Assembly (NCBI RefSeq): GCF_008831285.2
Contig: NW_022204608.1
Coordinates: 1 to 64,000 of the forward strand
Direction: 5' to 3'
DNA: 64,000 bases
Origin: Nymphaea colorata
Taxonomy: Eukaryota; Streptophyta; Magnoliopsida; Nymphaeales; Nymphaeaceae
In this document: piece after piece, positions 1-11,695 of the stretch
Layout of the letters: every line of letters starts with the position of its first letter
How positions within the stretch are numbered: the stretch's first letter is position 1
Translations under genes and position numbers: made by a program
The notes under the pieces: model-generated
What the model was told of the DNA's origin: nothing
The model's database searches: none
What the model saw: the letters and a program-made list of their open reading frames with translations, nothing else

Positions 1-80
1 CCAACCCCAACCCCAACCCCAACCCCAACCCCAACCCCAACCCCAACCCCAACCCCAACCCCAACCCCAACCCCAACCCC
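1..80. repeat. Telomere, CCCCAA repeat (chromosome left end)
   Basis: An uninterrupted run of the hexamer CCCCAA (about 13 units) starts at base 1 and ends abruptly at base 80, where unique sequence begins. On the left end of a chromosome the C-rich strand reads 5'->3', as here. C4A2 telomeres are typical of oligohymenophorean ciliates (Tetrahymena, Paramecium and relatives); spirotrichs use C4A4. The window therefore begins at a true macronuclear chromosome end. Confidence 0.97.
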
Positions 81-566
81 GAAGCAATTTACGGGATTAT
101 ATTAAATATAACTGTCAAATTTAATAAACTTTTACCTGACGCAATCCCATGCCTACGTCTTCTGGCTTTTGTTGATAAAATGAGAAAATCAAGTTTCTAA
201 ATAATATGAAAAATTTATTTCTTCTTTACTTCAAACAGTCAATCTCATTTTCCTTAAATTCAGTAATATTTTTTCAAAGTGTTAACAAAGGAGGCACCAA
301 ATCGTATTTCTTTTTTCGTATATTCCATAACCTTATATTCTCCCCATCGTTATTCAGTCAGCTGATTTTTTTTCTCCACATATTACAAATTTCCCAAACC
401 ATAATCCACACCTAATTCCGGCATTATTTCTTGTTTAGATTTATAAAAGCGTATGTGGAGGGTGTTAAAAGAGTATAACCCATCGTAAGTATGGCAAAAA
501 AGGGGTAAAAAACTATTTCAGGGGTTTAATATAATAATAAAATAAGGCAATAGAAGCTTGTGATCA
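81..566. other. Subtelomeric spacer, no gene seen
   Basis: AT-rich sequence between the telomere and the first gene. A 69-codon open frame at 206-415 has no family resemblance and a hydrophobic, compositionally random look, so it is not called. The stretch should hold the promoter of the first gene; no motif stands out. Confidence 0.6.
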
Positions 567-3500
567 ATGAAAACCTTCGACGTTCGTGTAGGAGTGGACA
601 ACCTGAATTTAAAGGTGAAATTTTCATGCAAAATCTCAATATCATTGAAATACAGTAAAAAATAAGAGATTTAGGAGCCAAGTAGTATAGCATAGTCGAT
701 GAACAACCGCTCATCAACGGCAATTTCACATCCCCCAGCAAAGAAATCAACAATTTGGAAGCCGATTATAACCAAAAGGAAGACAAGTTTGCAGATTACC
801 AAAGCGTACAGATTACCATATCAAGCTCACAGTCATTCTTTACTTACACTCACAACATGGAAAACTGCTGGTCGGAAGCTTTTCCTACAAACTCAACGAA
901 CTAAAATTCAAAAAGACTGTTGTGGAGAAGATCAAAAACTCGCCTGATAAGAATGCTGAAATTAAACTCAGCTTAGAATGGTCAAGAATAGAATAGAAAA
1001 TAAACAGCGTCCAAAGATGAGGAAGAATTAATTGCAAAATATACACCCAAAAGGGAAATAAGAGTCACATCCATGAGAAATTTCAATTCGCAAGATTTGC
1101 AAGTGAATTCTCCTGAAGCAAAGAAAGAACCATAGATTAATAATCTGTTGAAATCCTTATCAGGAGGGTCGAATTACAACTTTAGGTCAGGGAATATTAG
1201 CAAAATATAAGAAAAACCTACCAGCATGAAGTTTCTGCTCAAGTCAACTGTGGCATCTCCTTAGCTTTCACCAAGAAGCAACAATTTAGGAGAAAGTGCA
1301 GTGGCGAAACTAGCCTCATCCAAGCTAGAATCGAAATAGCGTATAAATCCTCAAGAAAAAGCTAAGTGAGGTGAAGCAAAATGCAGTATAGGGGAACCAA
1401 AAGTATCTAGAGAGAATAGCTGAGCTTTAAAAATAATTGAAACAGTCCAAATAGAGGGTCTCTAGCTTATAACTTGACATCAAGCTGAAAGAAAGCAATT
1501 CTAAATACTTCTAAAAGGATCTGGCAGCCAGAAAGGAACGGAATGAAACCATGGAATCATAGGTGAAGGAATTAAATAAAAAGATAATAAACTATGAGCA
1601 AAAAGTGAGAGAGCTAGAGTATAACTTGAAACATCTCACAGAAGAACACAACTAAGTTGTACATGCGAATGAGATCTTATCGAAGAAGATAGAAAAGAGA
1701 GAAGAGTATTATCGAAGCCTAGTGGATAGTCTCAATTAAAAATATTATGAAATCGAAAGAGATAAAGAGAATGTTCATTATAAGGTAGCTTCTCTTTAGA
1801 ACCAAATTGAGGAAAACAATAAGATATTCAATATTGAATTAAGGTAAAAGAGAAAAAATACACCTAGTAAAAAGGAAATCTGGCCAAAAAGATTTCACTT
1901 TTAGAGAAAAATCTATAGGAGAAGAAGACTTAGTGTACTACTTGAGCTAAAAGGTTAAAGGATTGCAAAAATAAGCTCATTAACAAAAAGTAATCAATGA
2001 AAAGCTGGGAATGTAGAATGAAAAATTAAAGAATAGAATATAATAGCTGGCCCTTTCAGTGAGTAAGTAGGAGATTCAAAAGAAAGCATTGTAGGAATAA
2101 CTCAACGAGGAAAAGCTTGTATCACATTAAAATAAAGCACTAAAGGAAGAACTATAGTCAAAGTAAGAAGAAATCTAGCTGAACATCAAAAAGATAGGCA
2201 AAATGGAAGAGTAAATCGCTGAAAATTAATAAAAAATAAAATAGCTGACCGCCAATTTGCAAAACTTGGAAGAAGAGTATGAAAAACTGTATTATGAAAA
2301 CATCGGAGAAAATGAATAAATCGAAAGAAAAAAGAAACTTATTGCAGATCTCACCGAAGAAAACGAACAGATGGAAAAGAACTTAGAGAAACTGAACTTT
2401 ACTTTGAAGAGCCAAGCAAACTAGTTTTAATAATAACGAGCAGAACTTCAAGAAAACTTAAAAATACTGAAGATATAAAATGATAAAAACGTCGTAGCCT
2501 TGAAGGAAACTAAGAATGAACTTCTTGAAGAATCTTAACGACGAAGAATCTGTGAAAAACAGCTCTTAGAAGCTAAGAAGCGAGTCGATGACTTATAAAA
2601 CCAAGTGGAAAGCTTATAATCACGGATCAGTCATCAAACTCAATAGTTCAACAAGGTAAAAGGTTCAAACATCCTGCTGACAAGCCGAAACTAAAACTTA
2701 TCAGCGCAAATATAAGAGATGAAGAGGGTAAAAGATGAAAAAGAGTCAAAGTTAGTTCGCGTTTCATAGGAAAACTAACAGATAATTCGGTAAAATGAGG
2801 AGAAAGTGGAGGCATTGGAAGAGTCAATATAAAGATTGAATCAGGAAATTGCTAAACTAAATAAACACAATGAGTAAATGAACAATGTGATTGACTCCAA
2901 AAAGGACCAAATAAATGAATTAAGACAATAGTTGACATTAAAACGTAATCAATAAAGATTCCTCAATGAAGCTAAAATCGACCTATAGAGAAAAAACGCT
3001 CAAAGCCAATAAATGCTCATATAGCTACATGAAAAAATATAAAAACTATAAGGTTAGATTGAACAACTCCACAATTAAAATAAATAACTTGATTAATTGT
3101 TGAATAATGAATAAAAAGCTGCCCAAAATGAAGCAGAGAACGAACCAACTGAACAACTGTGAGCAGTTATGAGCTGATAAAGAAAAAAGTAAGTGATTTA
3201 CTTAATGAACTTGGCAAAAAGAAAAGTAGATTGAAGAATATAAGGCAAACATTTAAAATTTGGAACTTGAAATAGCTCACTTCAAGGATGAGGAAGCCCA
3301 CTTGAAAGAGTAAATTGTGATGAAAGAGAAATAAATATCAAAGCTGAACAAGAGTGATGAGGAACTTAAAAAATATTTTGATTAAAATCTAGCAGGACTA
3401 AAGGATCAGCTCAACCAAAAGTAAAGCTAGATTCTAGCTGTCTCCATCTTCAAGCTCTCAAACGATATGCGAGCCGATGAACATCAGAATACGATTGAAA

Positions 3501-4345
3501 AGTATAAGCAACTGATGTAATAACTTACAAACAAGATATCGATTACCGTTGAAGAGAAAACCAAGGCCGATCAAATCAACGCATAGAACGAAAAGATAAA
3601 ATTCAAGCTGAATAACGAAATTTCTAAATACAAAGCAAACGAGGAAAGATTGAATGAGTAGCAGGCGCAACTGAAGAACATTATCAAGGAAATGAGAGAG
3701 GAAATATAAGCTTTGAATGAGCAAATTACACAATTAAACAATAAAAATAACTAACTCTCACAAAAGAATCAGCAATTAGATCAAAAAGTAAAAGAAAACC
3801 AAGAAAATATTGAACAGCTGAAGTAGAAGATTAGAGTCAGCTAAAAATAATTGCAAGCCAAGGGATTATAATCTGAAAAACAACAGCAACTCATCGACAA
3901 CTTATCACAATAATCAGCAGAGAAGAATAAGGATTTGAACAAAAAATTATAAGCATTAAAGTTTGAGCTTACATAAAAATCCAAACAGCTTGCACAGGTC
4001 TAGACAGAAAGAAAGAACAGGATTCAAATCCTCAGCAACAATCTGGACCAACTGAAGAAGTAAAATTTTGATCTTCAGTCAGTAGCCTACGCAGAGAAGA
4101 GCAACAACACAAAGCTAAACTCAATCCTGAGTGAATTGACATCAGCTATCAACAAGATTGAAAAAGCCAATAACATTAAGACCTACTATATGATCCCAAT
4201 CAAGGACCTCTTGACTAAATTTGAACAGATCATGGATGCATCTGATAAAATGTACGCATAATTCTAAAAGAAAAACGCAAAGAAATAAGAAAAAGCAGCG
4301 ACTCATGGATCCAAGGGTTCCTCTCATGATTATATTGAAATTTGA
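567..4345 (+). CDS. Giant coiled-coil protein with N-terminal C2-like domain
   Basis: About 1,260 codons, reading TAA/TAG as Glu and ending at TGA 4343-4345. The first ~140 residues start MKTFDVRVGVDN and contain GKLLVGSFSYKLNEL followed by LSLEW, which resembles the N-terminal C2 (NT-C2/EEIG1-type) fold. From about 1,400 onward almost everything is charged heptad sequence (E, K, L, N, Q), the signature of a long coiled coil. The C-terminal tail (AATHGSKGSSHDYIEI) is non-helical. A C2 head plus long coil suggests a cytoskeletal or basal-body scaffold, but that is inference. Frame changes near 690-850 and 3,150-3,170 break the frame; the second is best explained by a one-base error because coil sequence continues on both sides. 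Start chosen at the first ATG in the frame of the C2-like head. Confidence 0.75.
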
Positions 4346-4570
4346 TGTATTTTACCCATCTTTTCAGATAATATTATTATACACATCACAGTTGGCCTTA
4401 TACACATTTTTAAACTTACTATATGAATTAATAGTCACTCAGCTTCTTGTATCTTCTCAGAATCTTTATGAACTTGCCAATAAAGAAAGAGAAATATTCC
4501 CATCCCTTCCTGCAGACCTAAATGAGAAGTTTAATTGCAGATACTCAGGGATGTAGCCATGGAAAGACTC

Positions 4571-5926
4571 TCATACAGCTTAGCTCCTATTTCTGTGATC
4601 TATTATTCCTCCGTGAAGATGAATTGCAAGTTCATGAGTATCTTCTTTTTGGTTTAAAACTCGTTATAACCCATCGACTAGAGCCAAACTCCAATGAAAT
4701 GGGCAATCTTTCTATTTTCTTAATCGCTGCTTCGCTGTCTCCGATTTTCACAAAAGTCAACAACTCTTCCTTATCAAATTTGTCATATCTCTAATGATGT
4801 GCAAGCAGCTCCATCAGCCGATAGCAAAAACTTAGAAAAAAGCATTTTTTCCTCTTCATACTTTTAGTCATCCTCAGAGAAACTGAACGAGATGCCAAAT
4901 CCTTGTTCGAGTTGTATATATGATTTTAATGGAAGTTAGAGATGCTGATTGGAGTGGTCTATCTTTCCTTGATGGGATCGATGAGCGTGTAGTTGGGTCT
5001 TTCGCTGTTATTAGTATTGAGGGTGAATCTTTTATAGTCGAAATTGTCTGATTTGTGAGTGACGATGGGCTTGACTGACGGCCGTATCGAGTCTGAGTTG
5101 ATTGCCTTGCTAAGTTTCTGCATATAATCAATAAAAATTAGTATTTAAATATAATCTCCCAATTCCATATCAAAATGGCTTCAGGAAGGTATGACAATAT
5201 AATAAGACTCATGATCATTTCATCACATTCGTGTATGCTCTTTTTAGATCGTCGTATTTTTTCTTGAGGAAGTTGTTCTGTTTGGTCAATTTTCGATTTT
5301 CCCGTTAGAGTAGATCGTACTATGATTAATTTTCTGTTGAAAAAGATTCGCATTAATCGTATTTGCCTATTTTTTAGTGGTGATTTGGTCGTGATTGATG
5401 TGATTAATGTTGACTTCGCTTGACGACGAAGAGACTATCCTCGACACATCGATGAATGACTATAGATCCTCGCCACTTTCTTCTAATTTTTCATCAATCC
5501 ATTTCATGTAATTTGACCATTTGTCATAATTGAAAAGCTTGAGGATCTTTTTGCGGTCATTCTCAGGCAGTCCCTTCAGGCCCTTCTCTTACCGTTCGTG
5601 CAGTTTCATCTTCTCGAGCTTTATCTAGTTGAGGACGTTGTGGAACTCCTTGACGGTTTGGCAACACTTATCGATGGTGCTCATCTCGTTGTAATACTTA
5701 TAATAATAACGAAAATAAATAGAATATGCATATTATCGCAATTCCCACCCTCAGGATAAACACTGTTTCGAGCTTATAGTCAAGCGTCTAAAATAAGCTC
5801 CATGCCAACCTACCAGAGATTTTTTAATTAGGAAAAGTCTCAGTCATTTTAGATCATTTTGTGATAGATTTTTAATACAAGCAGGCCTTTGTACCCTATG
5901 GCGTCATTATATTTCCTTGTCTCCAT
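4571..5926 (-). CDS. Hypothetical charged protein
   Basis: No family recognised. Reading the minus strand with UAR as Glu gives a start METRKYNDAIGYKGLL, then a well-behaved middle part (KLHEREEKGLKGLPENDRK, NYMKWIDEKLEESGEDLE), a Ser-rich stretch, and an acidic segment (FSEDDEKYEEEKMLFSKFL). The middle part is the best supported (about 5,280-5,684). At least three frame changes are needed. One near 5,100-5,210 may be an intron, because the flanking sequence ends TATATGCAG before a new open segment. The 3' end is uncertain: TGA codons occur at 4783-4785, 4632-4634 and 4571-4573 in different frames, and coding character continues to the last. Tail-to-tail with the upstream coiled-coil gene. 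Confidence 0.5.
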
Positions 5927-6043
5927 GGGCGAAGCATTCTTTTTGCTGTAAGATCCTAATTTAAAATTTAACCACTATTGGATCCCCAATTTCCATGCGT
6001 TTTTTAAAATTAGGTGTGTGGAGCATAAAATAAATCCATTTTT

Positions 6044-6274
6044 ATGGGATAGATGGATGATTTGAGACTCCCAGGGTTAGCTAAATTGGAAAAGGTTAAG
6101 AATTATTCACGTTTTTTTGACAATATGAAAAAAGTAATTTTTCTATACCCCAAGCGTTATGAATCAAAATATGAGCAAAGCGTTTTGGAAATTTTCCAAT
6201 TTATCAGAAACCGGCTAAAATAATCCCGAACGTAATTTTAGAATAATGGGAATGGTAAAATCCTCAAAAAATGA
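6044..6274 (+). CDS. Small hypothetical protein, 76 aa
   Basis: A single uninterrupted frame from ATG to TGA with three in-frame UAR codons read as Glu. The product is basic and helical (LAKLEKVKNYSRFFDNMKK, then FQFIRNRLKE). No family recognised. It lies alone in the 418-base gap between two larger genes and 70 bases before the next ATG on the same strand. Codon choice and the charged helical character look coding, but at this length chance cannot be excluded. Confidence 0.45.
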
Positions 6275-6344
6275 CATGTTAAGAGTTGATATTACTCTCT
6301 AATATGATTTTGAGTCATATATTAATAATAGAAATTAAGATTAA

Positions 6345-7163
6345 ATGCAAGAGTCGTTTATGATGTCCTTCCCAATGCAAAACCAGTCCATATGCTCTGT
6401 GAATGGCCAATTCATGGTCTTTCCTGGAGTTCATTATCCTATTTGCCTCCTCAACTACAACGGCCTTATAAATTACCAGATGACATCTTAGAATATCGTC
6501 TTAAATCACAACCCACTGATTCAAAACTCACTCCACCAACCGCCCTTGCTGTTCCCCGTCGGTTCGTCGAGTTGTGGCCTCACGCAAGTAAATACAACCA
6601 CTTAAAACGGAAAATAATAATAGGAACATTTTCCATAAATTCAAAAGATAAAGCACTGTGTAAAAAAGCAAAATTCGTAATTACCAGAAAAAAGAATGAA
6701 AGAAAGTTCGTAGAAGCGTGGAAATGATCGCTTCATTAAAAAGAACACAGAGTCTAATGTAATAAATCAGATATTTTCTTTTCTCTGGACCCCCCAGAAA
6801 AGCAAGCAATTTTTGATCAAAATCTAAGGAAACGAATAGAAAATCGATATCTTCTATCAACTCATGCGCACCATAAAATCCCATTGCAAATCATAACTAA
6901 ACCGCTTTTACCTAAAGTCACTCATCAAAAGTAGTGAATGGTAAAATGGTTTGAAAAAATTAAAGAAAAAAGTCAAGAAAATCGGATCTTTCACCCCTGA
7001 ATAGCTTTGCATCATTGTGAGAAAACTGACATATTTATATCTCAGAGAGGCAAGTCGGCTCTGCATCATGACCAGCAAGAAAATGAATCATCAATTGTGG
7101 CACCTGCACTTGGCCAAATGCAAGGAAATCATTCATTTCCTCTTCGAAGAAGCAAGTTAATGA
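6345..7163 (+). CDS. Hypothetical protein, 272 aa
   Basis: A clean 273-codon frame (ATG 6345, TGA 7161-7163) containing many UAR codons, so it is open only in a reassigned code. The N-terminal ~90 residues are Met/Asn/Pro/Gln-rich (MQESFMMSFPMQNQS), then an acidic run including four or five consecutive Glu codons, then a helical C-terminal region (residues ~140-270) with a basic segment and an FTPEELCIIVRKLTYLYLRE stretch ending FLFEEASE. No known domain recognised. The lack of any frame break makes it a reliable gene model. Confidence 0.75.
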
Positions 7164-7401
7164 TATTTCTTAGCTTTTTAGATTAGGAATATATTATTAT
7201 TAATCATAAAACACATTAAAATGTCATGAGTAGTAACATATTTTATTGGTTTTAATTGAAAATCCTCATCACCATTCAATAAAACCCACCAAGCATCAAG
7301 CCATTTCACAGAAATTGCGATTAGATAAAATAAGGTCAGAGTTTGCGACGTTTTTGTATAGTCGAAATGCCTTCATAAGGATTAGTTGAAAAATATAAAG
7401 A

Positions 7402-8479
7402 TCAAACTGTTGACTGTGATCGATATTTTATCTTCTTTTGCAAAAATTTATCCTTGGACTTATGGATTTTATACAACTTATCCATCTACTCAGTCTTTGT
7501 CTTTGTTACGCTTCTTATCTTATCAACGTCGAAGGCACTGTGATAGTAACGCTTGTAGTATTGATTTATCTTATCACTCACATAGAAGGAACTATTTTTT
7601 ACTTATTTTCTCGTCATGTTGGCAAGACTATTAAGCGTCACCCTATTTTTATCTTCGATTGGTCTCTAACTCCATTTACAACAGGGATTTGGACACTAAT
7701 GCGTAAGCTATTCTTTTAATATCTCAAGAAGGTCTGCTCGTTCCTCTCGAGTAGATTGTTGAGCAAAGGAGTCAATACCTTCATCAACTTGCTCTTTTTT
7801 TATTATTTGAAATCGAGAAGCTTAGTGGATTGCCTTTTGGATTTGGGCGTTAGGTTACTTATTTGGATGAACTAGAGTCTATTGCTCAGCTATCTTTGCT
7901 TGTAAAGTTATTCGAACGCCTAATAAGACGAAGTCTTGGCCTTGTTATAAAGGGAAATCAACTAGGATTGCTACCCCTATCTTCGTAGATCTAGCTTAGG
8001 GACCTTATGTATCTTTAAATTCTACTCATTGAAATCTTTTTCTTGCCTTAGTTCGTTTTTCAATTGCCATAGCTATCTCGACTTTTAATACAGTGCACTC
8101 TACAATCCTTCTATTTTGTTCCTTGCATACTCTCCAACGATTTCATTGACGACATTCGTGTTAATTTAGTCAATTTCCTTGAAGAGAATGCTAGAGCGTA
8201 CGTAATTCATTGCTTATCTGACATTGACATTATTATCATTGATTATTTTGGTGATCTGGTCGAGCATGCCGTTAATCTCGTCCTAGAGCAGTATCTTGAT
8301 GGCCTTCGAGAGTGTGCTTTGAGGATTGGAGATGGAGTTTATTTCTAGGAATACTAAATAAAATAAACGGTACACTGAGGATGGGGCAACCCTTCGTCGG
8401 CTAATGACTTTATGCTAAAATTTGGCTTAGATGTACGAGTCAAGTGGATACGCCTTCCTTTTTGCTCGCTTTTAATCAT
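7402..8479 (-). CDS. Hypothetical coiled-coil protein with one 20-nt intron
   Basis: About 352 codons. It starts MIKSEQKGRRIHLTRTSKP; after about 30 codons a 20-nt intron (8354-8373) restores the frame into LFLEINSISNPQSTLSKAI. The rest is mainly charged helix (ILLEDEINGMLDQITKII, LKNELRQEKDFNEENLKIH). One base must be added near 7,638, where the run GGGTGA otherwise stops the frame; beyond it coding character continues (INQYYKRYYHSAFDVDKIRS) to TGA at 7402-7404. No family recognised. The antisense frame is also long and open but lacks coding character. Confidence 0.6.
8354..8373 (-). other. Intron, 20 nt
   Basis: gtaccgtttattttatttag on the minus strand. Removing it joins ...CCTCAGT to TATTCCTAG..., which restores a single long frame (PQLFLEIN). 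It is GT...AG and AT-rich, flanked by charged coding sequence. Confidence 0.75.
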
Positions 8480-8582
8480 CTTATTGTGATATAATTAACA
8501 AACAAACATCGAAAGAATATTCATGATCTAAGTTTAGAGTAAAGGATGATGATGTTATTATGAATTATCAGGAATAAATTGC

Positions 8583-10137
8583 TCAGAGAGACTTTTTATA
8601 GAACCTATCATTCATGAGCTCCACTGTTTGCACCAAAATCTAAGGATTTTATACGTTCAGCCACTTCTTGAACGTCAAAAAGTCGAATTTTATGCTCTTC
8701 TTCTCCTTCTTCAGCCATGTGAAGTAGTGAACGAATATCTCGTTGCGGTGCTACTTCTAGAAGACTCGGTTAATCACATGACAGCAGAAAAGCTTCACCT
8801 TTAGTCTGCTGCGGAATCCCAATCCTCGGTTATGGACTTGTGAGCCTTAGAGAAGGTATGGCCAACAACGATTCGGTAAATTTCTTTGAATTAATTGAAT
8901 TTTTTGACATTTGACTTGAAGTTTTCGGAGAACTTGCTAATGGGTACTTTCTTGTGATTGCTGGTCAAGATTTTGGAACATTAGACGGCTTCATTGGTTA
9001 TTTCATCATATAACTTATGCAAGCCTTTGTAGTCGTTGACTTTTTCTTAGATGATCGTCAATGCGAATTTGTTGATATAGAATCTAAACGAAGTTTCCTC
9101 CAGATTCGTTAGGAACTTTATCGATTTCACTTCACTTAAAATCTCTCTCAAGAAATAGCATTTCTCTATCTCAAAGGAAACATCTTCTTCACTGCTTTCG
9201 GATGATGCGGTTGTATTTCTTTCCGTCTTTTCCTTTTTGAAAAGCCGGTGATTTTTGATCATTTAGACTGTTGGACGAGCGGATGAATCAATTCTGAAAA
9301 TCTCATTAAACAACTGGCTCAAGCCTTCGAACTAAGTCTTTGATATCGATGGGTTTTGCTTGATTTTCATGTTGGCTAAGGAAAATCCCTTGCTACACTT
9401 GGTCTTTATCTCGTATTCCATGTTCAAACCTATATAAAAAGTATCTTACCTTTAAAGGGATAGTCTTCAAAGAGCATAAAATACATCAGGACTCCCAAAG
9501 CCCAAATATCAACCTTCGCATCATAGTTTCTTTTTTCGAAGATTTAAGGAGCCATATAGTTAGTGGTTCCGCAAAAGGTATTGACGCTATCGTCTTCTTC
9601 CCGCACGAAGCCAAGATCGCAAATTTTGACGCTGAGGGTATCCTTGTCTTTTTTTGGGTCATTAGAATGCAAAAGTATGTTTTATGCCTTGATATCCCGA
9701 TGGATTAAATTTTTGTTATGCATATAGTCCAGCCCATCGAGGATCTACGCAACTATCTTCACCGTTTCCTGCAAGGTGAACTGATTATTTGCGCGGGAAA
9801 GTTGAACATGATGGATATTTCCCTTGTTGCAATACTCCATGATCATGAAGACCCATCCTTCATCCTCGAAGGTGCGGACCAGCCTGACGATATTTTTGTG
9901 CTTGAGGTCTCGCCAGGTGTTGATCTCCTGTTGGATGTACTTGTAGAGCGAGGGGCGGCGTGCGAATTGCTTCTTGTTTATGCACTTCACGGAGTATAAT
10001 TAATTCTCAGTTTATTTGAGCTCTATTTTCTCAACCAAAAAAACTATGGAAAAACCACCACGGCCCAATTTTTTGAGGGGATGTAAGTTGTTCTTTTTGA
10101 GAATCTCTTTGCAGTTCTTGATCTGCGCCTCCTCCAT
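8583..10137 (-). CDS. Serine/threonine protein kinase
   Basis: About 511 residues with an N-terminal kinase domain (residues ~12-285) and a helical C-terminal extension. Visible motifs in order: glycine loop LGRGGFSIVF, the VKC lysine, catalytic loop IHRDIKAENILL, a metal-binding motif reading CDLGF (DLG, not DFG), CGTTNYMAPEIF, DIWALGVLMY and ARPTVEMIKNHRLF. The Glu of the AEN and APE motifs are both encoded by TAA. The layout resembles CAMK/ULK-like soluble kinases, but the group cannot be fixed by eye. A 20-nt intron (9430-9449) splits YPFK/GLNMEYEI. The C-terminal part (about 230 residues, e.g. EIYRIVVGHTFSKAHKS) is unrecognised and has one frame break near 8,810. Start is the first ATG before the glycine loop. 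Confidence 0.88.
9430..9449 (-). other. Intron, 20 nt, in the kinase gene
   Basis: gtaagatactttttatatag on the minus strand, between codons for ...EDYPFK and GLNMEYEIK.... Removal keeps the kinase frame. Canonical GTAAG donor and TATAG acceptor. Confidence 0.9.
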
Positions 10138-10218
10138 GCAACTTATTTTTATAGATTAATTAAATCTAATTATAGATTAAGATTATTCAGCGTGCTCATC
10201 TACTATCCCCTTTTTTTG

Positions 10219-10544
10219 ATGACACTCGCGCCCCCTTACAGCCACGAAGCCCACCGAAACTATGTGATGCTTTGGGAAGCAACGATTAACCAACGCTTTG
10301 GTTATATGGGACATCATCGGGAATGGTCATGAGGTAGGCATCGATGGAGTCAGCGATAGAGTGGCTTTTAGGGGAATTTTGGAAAAAAGGGAAAAAGTTG
10401 ATCGGAGAGATGACGAAAAAGGTGGAGTTATATAAAATAAATTAATAAAGAGTGGAGAAGGAAATATCAGAAGTAGAAAATCTGTTAAGCAAGAAGAACG
10501 GCTATCGTTAGCCTAATTTCAGTTTTTAAACATATGTTTTATGA
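10219..10544 (+). CDS. Small hypothetical protein, about 108 aa
   Basis: Two overlapping open segments with coding character: MTLAPPYSHEAHRNYVMLW... (from 10,219) and, after a one-base shift near 10,330, ...MESAIEWLLGEFWKKGKK followed by KVELYKINEERVEKEISE and a TGA at 10542-10544. The second half is a good amphipathic helix with several UAR=Glu codons. No family recognised. The frame change could be a sequencing error or a very short intron (GTCATGAG...). It is transcribed divergently from the kinase gene, with 81 bases between the start codons. Confidence 0.5.
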
Positions 10545-10978
10545 GATTTTTGCCAAATTTATTGATTTGCATGATGACTATTAAAAGTCAACAATTATTT
10601 AGACTGATAATTATCGAATCGTGAGTATAATTGATCCAAAATTCAGCATTACCCAATCGCTGCGAAAAGGAGTAACTTGCAATGACTCTAGTGACTCAAA
10701 GGAAATCACTTTATTTATTAGTTTGATTCTGAAATAAAAACAGTCAATCAATTTATTTAAATTATTTGGTATGGTTAATCAAGGATTAATATATCAAATA
10801 TATTATCTCGCCTTCCATACACGTAAAACCTTATCATCTATAACCCATACATCATTTCATATTTTTTCTCCTCTAAAACTCCCTAATTCCCATTTCCACA
10901 ATCCTTCTTTTTGTTATGAATAAAATATAGGCATGATTTATACACAAAGTTGAATGTGCGCTTATTTATATTTTTACA
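10545..10978. other. Intergenic, AT-rich, nothing recognised
   Basis: 434 bases, one of the longest gene-free stretches in the unique part of the window. No open frame with coding character, no tRNA-like cloverleaf and no repeat seen. Confidence 0.55.
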
Positions 10979-11630
10979 ATGATTGAGTAGATTTCCGAAG
11001 CAATAGATAACGATAAAAAATAGTCAGTTGTCGAGTAGCAGAGCAACCCGAAACGAAGCGTCAAGCAGCTGCCCTTCTACAAGTGCTCCACCATTTCCTT
11101 CGTCAGAGTAGGAGCATGCCACATGTGCAAAATCAAAGGAAACTCGTATACCAGTGCCACAGAGGCTACCAGGCCACCTCGTGCGAGAAGAAGTTTTGCT
11201 TCGACTGCCTCACGCTCATCTACAAGGACAACATACTCGACACCCTGCAAAAAAGCGACTCGTGGAGATGCCCCTACATACGCAAGGTCTGCAGATGCAA
11301 GAATTGCTGTATCAGTCGCAAATAGCCCTACAGCATCCTGGAAATCGATCAAAATTTTTCAGTATACACCAACCTCCGAAGCAGAGTGAAGCGTGAGGGT
11401 GACGAAGAAATCGAGGAGGAGAATAGGAGAGCATGAGATGCCTTCTGAAGGAAAAATTCAAAAAATTGATTGACTTCAACGGCCAACTGATCAACAAAGT
11501 GAACACAAACTATCACAAACTGACAGAAGAAGAGATCAAATTTTACAATAAGCTCATCCATTCCAACCTCAGCGTGTTGAACAATTTGGGCAAGAGCATG
11601 ATAATCCACCAGACGCTATTGGAGGAATGA
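10979..11630 (+). CDS. CDCA7-like 4CXXC_R1 zinc-finger protein
   Basis: About 216 residues. After a ~40-residue N-terminus comes a cysteine-rich domain (residues ~55-125) with the spacing of the zf-4CXXC_R1 (CDCA7-type) domain: GACHMCKIKGN, QCHRGYQATSCEKKFCFDCL, then SDSWRCPYIRKVCRCKNCC. In animals and plants this domain partners the HELLS/DDM1 chromatin remodeler and recognises hemimethylated DNA; whether that role holds here is unknown. A charged linker and a helical C-terminus (LKEKFKKLIDFNGQLINKV, ending HQTLLEE) follow. One base is missing near 11,153 inside the finger and one near 11,435, both judged consensus errors. Ends at TGA 11628-11630. Confidence 0.75.
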
Positions 11631-11695
11631 TATACATGAATTATCGTGATATGTTGAGAAGGCTATAGCCAGAATCATATTTATAAAAATAATAG

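Noticed and set aside
567-4345. UAR as glutamine (Tetrahymena/Paramecium code)
   Set aside because: Gln would break the kinase APE and AEN motifs, the TTLL KPGEN motif and Brr2 RGPVLE; Glu fits all of them.
7386-8324. Long plus-strand frame that looks like a membrane protein when UAR is read through
   Set aside because: The minus strand has stronger coding character, a consistent start and a 20-nt intron. Antisense of Lys/Glu/Asn-rich coding often mimics hydrophobic helices.
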